NCBI GenBank assembly: GCA_002427475.1 | Contig: DIRG01000048.1 | Coordinates: 1,664 to 18,720, forward strand | Reading direction: 5' to 3' | Origin: Mageeibacillus sp. UBA5442 | Lineage (GTDB): Bacteria > Bacillota > Clostridia > Saccharofermentanales > DTU023 | DNA: 17,057 nucleotides | Shown: positions 14,171-17,057 of the stretch, piece by piece | Layout of the letters: every line of letters starts with the position of its first letter | How positions within the stretch are numbered: the first letter of the stretch is position 1 | Notes under the pieces: model-generated | Told to the model about the DNA's origin: nothing | Databases searched by the model: none | What the model saw: only the letters and a program-made list of their open reading frames with translations | Translations under genes and position numbers: made by a program

Positions 14171-16665
14171 ATCGTTTTCAAACTTAGTGCTTTATTCTTC
14201 CAGATAAAAGCGTAATTAGCGCTATCATCATAATGTGGACCGCCCATATCGGGTGATGCAACTTCCGCACCGACATTGTCAGCGCTATCTACTATAACTT
14301 TCTCAGCATAATTGAGGTCACCGGATAACCACAGATCCGCCAGAATGTCTTCAATGCGGCGTTGGATCTTGCGGCGTAGAGGTCTGGCACCATATTTAGG
14401 TTCATATCCTTCTTGCGCCAGCAAGTCTCTAGCGTCGTCTGTGACTTCCAATATGATATTGCGTCGAGCCATATCAGCAAGCGGATCTTTCAACATCAGA
14501 TCAACAATCGCTCTTATTTCTTCGCTACTTAATTCATGGAAGACGACAGTTTCATCTATACGGTTTAAGAATTCAGGACGGAAAATATCTTTCAAAACGC
14601 CATCAATTCTTTCTTCCATCGCGACATGCCCATCAGCTCCAAAGCCGATGGTATGTCCTTTAAGTGTCGTGCCGGCGTTACTGGTCATAACTATAATGCA
14701 GTTTTCAAAGCTCACGACGCGACCGTGACTGTCTGTCAGACGGCCGTCATCCATGATTTGAAGCAAGATGTTATAAACATCGGCATGCGCCTTTTCGATC
14801 TCATCAAAAAGCACCACACTGTATGGTTTACGGCGAATTTGCTCTGTCAGCTGTCCGCCATCGTCGTAGCCAACATATCCCGGAGGAGATCCGATCAGCT
14901 TGCTCACAGTGTGAGCTTCCATATATTCGGACATATCCAGTCTGACCAGGGATTCTTCCGTGTCGAACATTACTTCTGCCAAAGCCTTGACCAGCTCAGT
15001 CTTACCAACTCCAGTCGGCCCAACGAAGAGGAAGGTGGCCGGTTTGTTTTCTTGACTAAAGCCCGCTCTATGACGTCTGATGGCTCGTGACAATGCGTTG
15101 ACCGCTTCGTTTTGTCCCACAACACGTTCGTGCAATCTATCTTCAAGATGAATCAGTCGTGAGGTTTCTTCTTCGGTCATACGTACAACCGGAATGCCGG
15201 TCCACATCTCAACAACTTCAGCGATATTTTGAGTTTCTATTTCAATCGGATGACAGTCTCGTGCCAAGTCTTCCCGCTCGGCTCTCAGACGCCTCAATTC
15301 AGACTCAATCTCCATGCGCCTGGCATAGAGTTTATCCTGATCCTGTGTGGGAGCAGCTTCATCAATCGCTCTCTCTACATCTTCCTGGGCCAGCCCTAAG
15401 TCCTCGATTTTATTATCCAGCTGTTTGATCTCTACGAGGCATTCACAGGCTAGGTTTGCACACGAACCTGCTTCATCCAAGAGGTCGATCGCCTTGTCAG
15501 GCAGGAAACGCTCTGTGATGTAGCGCGAAGAAAGCCGTACTGCTTCTTTCACTACCGGAGCCGGGTAGAAAACATGGTGATGTTCTTCATAGTAGTCTTT
15601 GACGCCCATGAGGATATCAAAGGTATCTTCTTTGCTAGGTTCATTAACCATAACCTTCTGGAAACGACGCTCCAGAGCAGAGTCTTTCTCTATATGGCGA
15701 CGATATTCATCTAAGGTCGTTGAACCGATAACGCGGATTTCGCCCTTTGCCAGGGCAGGTTTAAGAATATTGCCGGCGTTCATTGCGCCTTCGGCATCGC
15801 CAGCACCCATAATATTGTGTAGCTCATCAATGACCAAAATCACATTACCGGAACGACGGCAGTCATCGACGACCCCTTTCATGCGGCTCTCAAATTGACC
15901 ACGGAACTGGGTTCCCGCCACCATAGCCGTCATATCGAGCAAGAACATTTCCTGATCCAACAACTTCGCCGGAACCCTAGCTTCGTGAATCCTCACAGCG
16001 AGGCCTTCCGCAATCGCGGTCTTACCTACGCCGGGTTCACCGATCAAGGCAGGGTTATTCTTAGTACGGCGGTTGAGAATCTGGATCACATGATTCAGCT
16101 CCTCATCACGCCCAATAATACGGTCAATTTCGCCTCTAGCTGCTTTTTCAGAAAGATTCGTGCTGAACTGCTCCAAGAATTTACGACGCGGTTTACGGTT
16201 TCTTCTGGAGCCTCTGTCTTCAGGACCTCCGATATTTGCCGGAACAAGTTCTCCAGACGAAGAATTAGCTCTCAACAGAGCATCTGAGAAACCACCCCTA
16301 CGTCGCGGCTTCTCAACTTCAACCTCATCATCGTCTTCATCTTCTTCCAAGTCAGTGTCCTCCTCTATATCCGACCACTCAGAATCATTAATGCCGGGAA
16401 ATTCTCCCTTCATCAGCATGCCAAGAACTTCTTCCGGCCTCTGACCGGAAAATTGCTCCATCATCTGATTCATGCGTGAAGTTATTTCATCCACATTTTC
16501 TTCATTCACGCCAACACGTTCGAATAGCTCAGCCATGCCTCCGAAATTTTGCTCGTAAGCGCATTTCAGGCAGACTCCTTCAATACGGTTTTCACCGTCG
16601 AACATTTTGTTAGCATAAACAACTGCTTCGTTGGTTTTACAGATTGAACATTTACTCATTTGCAT
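14167..16665 (-). CDS. ClpC/ClpE-type Clp ATPase with N-terminal zinc finger
   Basis: An 832-residue HSP100 unfoldase expected to feed proteins to ClpP. Order of parts: a four-Cys zinc finger (C6, C9, C32, C35) in place of the Clp_N repeats, as in ClpE and resembling McsA; a linker with a very acidic run (about 98-119) followed by basic patches; AAA-1 with Walker A GEPGVGKT (209-216) and Walker B Asp280-Glu281; a coiled-coil middle domain (about 412-472); AAA-2 with GPTGVGKT (549-556) and Asp621-Glu622; an IGF tripeptide (673-675) at the usual ClpP-docking loop; and the D2 small domain. It is longer than typical ClpE (about 700) because of the linker and a C-terminal tail. The start is the ATG at 16665 or the one 6 nt later. 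It follows uvrA by 50 bp without a visible terminator and overlaps the NfeD-like gene by 4 nt. Confidence 0.92.
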   Translation of the reverse strand: MQMSKCSICKTNEAVVYANKMFDGENRIEGVCLKCAYEQNFGGMAELFERVGVNEENVDEITSRMNQMMEQFSGQRPEEVLGMLMKGEFPGINDSEWSDIEEDTDLEEDEDDDEVEVEKPRRRGGFSDALLRANSSSGELVPANIGGPEDRGSRRNRKPRRKFLEQFSTNLSEKAARGEIDRIIGRDEELNHVIQILNRRTKNNPALIGEPGVGKTAIAEGLAVRIHEARVPAKLLDQEMFLLDMTAMVAGTQFRGQFESRMKGVVDDCRRSGNVILVIDELHNIMGAGDAEGAMNAGNILKPALAKGEIRVIGSTTLDEYRRHIEKDSALERRFQKVMVNEPSKEDTFDILMGVKDYYEEHHHVFYPAPVVKEAVRLSSRYITERFLPDKAIDLLDEAGSCANLACECLVEIKQLDNKIEDLGLAQEDVERAIDEAAPTQDQDKLYARRMEIESELRRLRAEREDLARDCHPIEIETQNIAEVVEMWTGIPVVRMTEEETSRLIHLEDRLHERVVGQNEAVNALSRAIRRHRAGFSQENKPATFLFVGPTGVGKTELVKALAEVMFDTEESLVRLDMSEYMEAHTVSKLIGSPPGYVGYDDGGQLTEQIRRKPYSVVLFDEIEKAHADVYNILLQIMDDGRLTDSHGRVVSFENCIIVMTSNAGTTLKGHTIGFGADGHVAMEERIDGVLKDIFRPEFLNRIDETVVFHELSSEEIRAIVDLMLKDPLADMARRNIILEVTDDARDLLAQEGYEPKYGARPLRRKIQRRIEDILADLWLSGDLNYAEKVIVDSADNVGAEVASPDMGGPHYDDSANYAFIWKNKALSLKTI

Positions 16666-16715
16666 ATCCGTTGTTCTATTCCTTAAATATATAGTATGTG
16701 ATCAAGCTTCTTTGC

Positions 16716-17057
16716 TCAAGATCTGACCACGTTTGTTACGATGTTTTCCTGGGAAACTGTAGGATACACCCGTTTCAAGATTTGTGCAAGGTAAAGGCCG
16801 GTGTAGGAATCGTTGTTTTCAGCGATTTCTTCCGGCGTGCCCGCTGCCACCAGAAAGCCGCCATTTTCCCCGCCCTCAGGTCCCAGGTCGATGATATAGT
16901 CGGCAGTTTTAATTATATCGAGGTTATGCTCGATAATAAGGACGGTATTACCGGACTCTACCAGTCGATGCAAGACGTCAATTAAGTTGTGCACGTCAGC
17001 TGCATGCAAACCGGTGGTGGGCTCATCCAGTATATAGAAAGTCTTCCCGGTATCACG
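16716..17057 (-). CDS. uvrA: UvrABC system protein A, C-terminal end
   Basis: DNA-damage-sensing ATPase of nucleotide excision repair. Only the last 113 residues are in the window; the frame is open to the right edge. The sequence holds the second ABC ATPase: Walker B ILDEPTTGLH with catalytic Glu, the switch histidine in IIEHNLDIIKTADYIIDLGP, and GTPEEIAE, all matching UvrA closely. A short tail of about 20 residues ends at the TGA. The Clp ATPase gene begins 50 bp downstream with no terminator between them, so read-through is likely. Confidence 0.97.
   Translation of the reverse strand, partial: RDTGKTFYILDEPTTGLHAADVHNLIDVLHRLVESGNTVLIIEHNLDIIKTADYIIDLGPEGGENGGFLVAAGTPEEIAENNDSYTGLYLAQILKRVYPTVSQENIVTNVVRS

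Noticed and set aside
1..17057. Phage, defence island, CRISPR array or insertion sequence
   Set aside because: No regularly spaced repeats, terminal inverted repeats, transposase, integrase or Cas motifs were found. The genes are mostly housekeeping and closely packed.

Overview
This window looks like a chromosomal core segment from a Gram-positive Bacillota, most likely a member of Clostridia. The evidence is an HU protein, a Spo0A-type DNA-binding domain, a Clp ATPase with an N-terminal zinc finger like ClpE, a B12-type radical SAM protein of the TIGR03960/DUF2344 type, and strong AGGAGG-type ribosome binding sites. Base composition looks moderate and even by eye. I see no insertion sequence, phage gene, integrase, CRISPR array, rRNA or tRNA. 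The genus cannot be fixed from sequence alone.

Layout: only the gene at the left edge is on the + strand, the 3' part of an HU gene (1-249) with a clear intrinsic terminator (275-304). Everything else is on the - strand and is read from right to left: end of uvrA (17057-16716); a Clp ATPase with zinc finger and acidic linker (16665-14167); a small NfeD-like membrane protein overlapping it by 4 nt (14170-13775); a probable terminator; pgi (13652-12300); a fused radical SAM/DUF2344 protein (12289-9680); a sialate O-acetylesterase-like protein (9569-7287); valS (7260-4615); fba (4547-3588); ligA (about 3562-1505); a two-helix membrane protein of unknown function (1501-1067); and a Spo0A-C domain protein (1002-313) that converges on the HU gene. 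The gaps are short, the longest being about 110-120 bp, and no gene-free stretch exceeds 300 bp.

Functionally the segment mixes DNA repair and replication (uvrA, ligA, HU), protein quality control (Clp ATPase, NfeD-like), glycolysis (pgi, fba), translation (valS) and several poorly understood genes. The tight spacing suggests a few multigene transcripts: uvrA-clp-nfeD, pgi-radical SAM, esterase-like-valS-(fba-ligA-membrane protein), and perhaps the Spo0A-like gene.

The points most worth a second look are these. (1) A 229-residue Spo0A-like regulator keeps the whole DNA-binding domain, but its receiver region is short and appears to have lost its acidic pocket and phospho-acceptor. (2) A sialate O-acetylesterase homologue has Ser, Asp and His all replaced at the expected catalytic positions, so it is probably a pseudoenzyme, and it carries an extra C-terminal domain. 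(3) A perfect 11-bp hairpin followed by a T-rich run lies inside the start of the NfeD-like coding sequence and looks like an intragenic terminator or attenuator.
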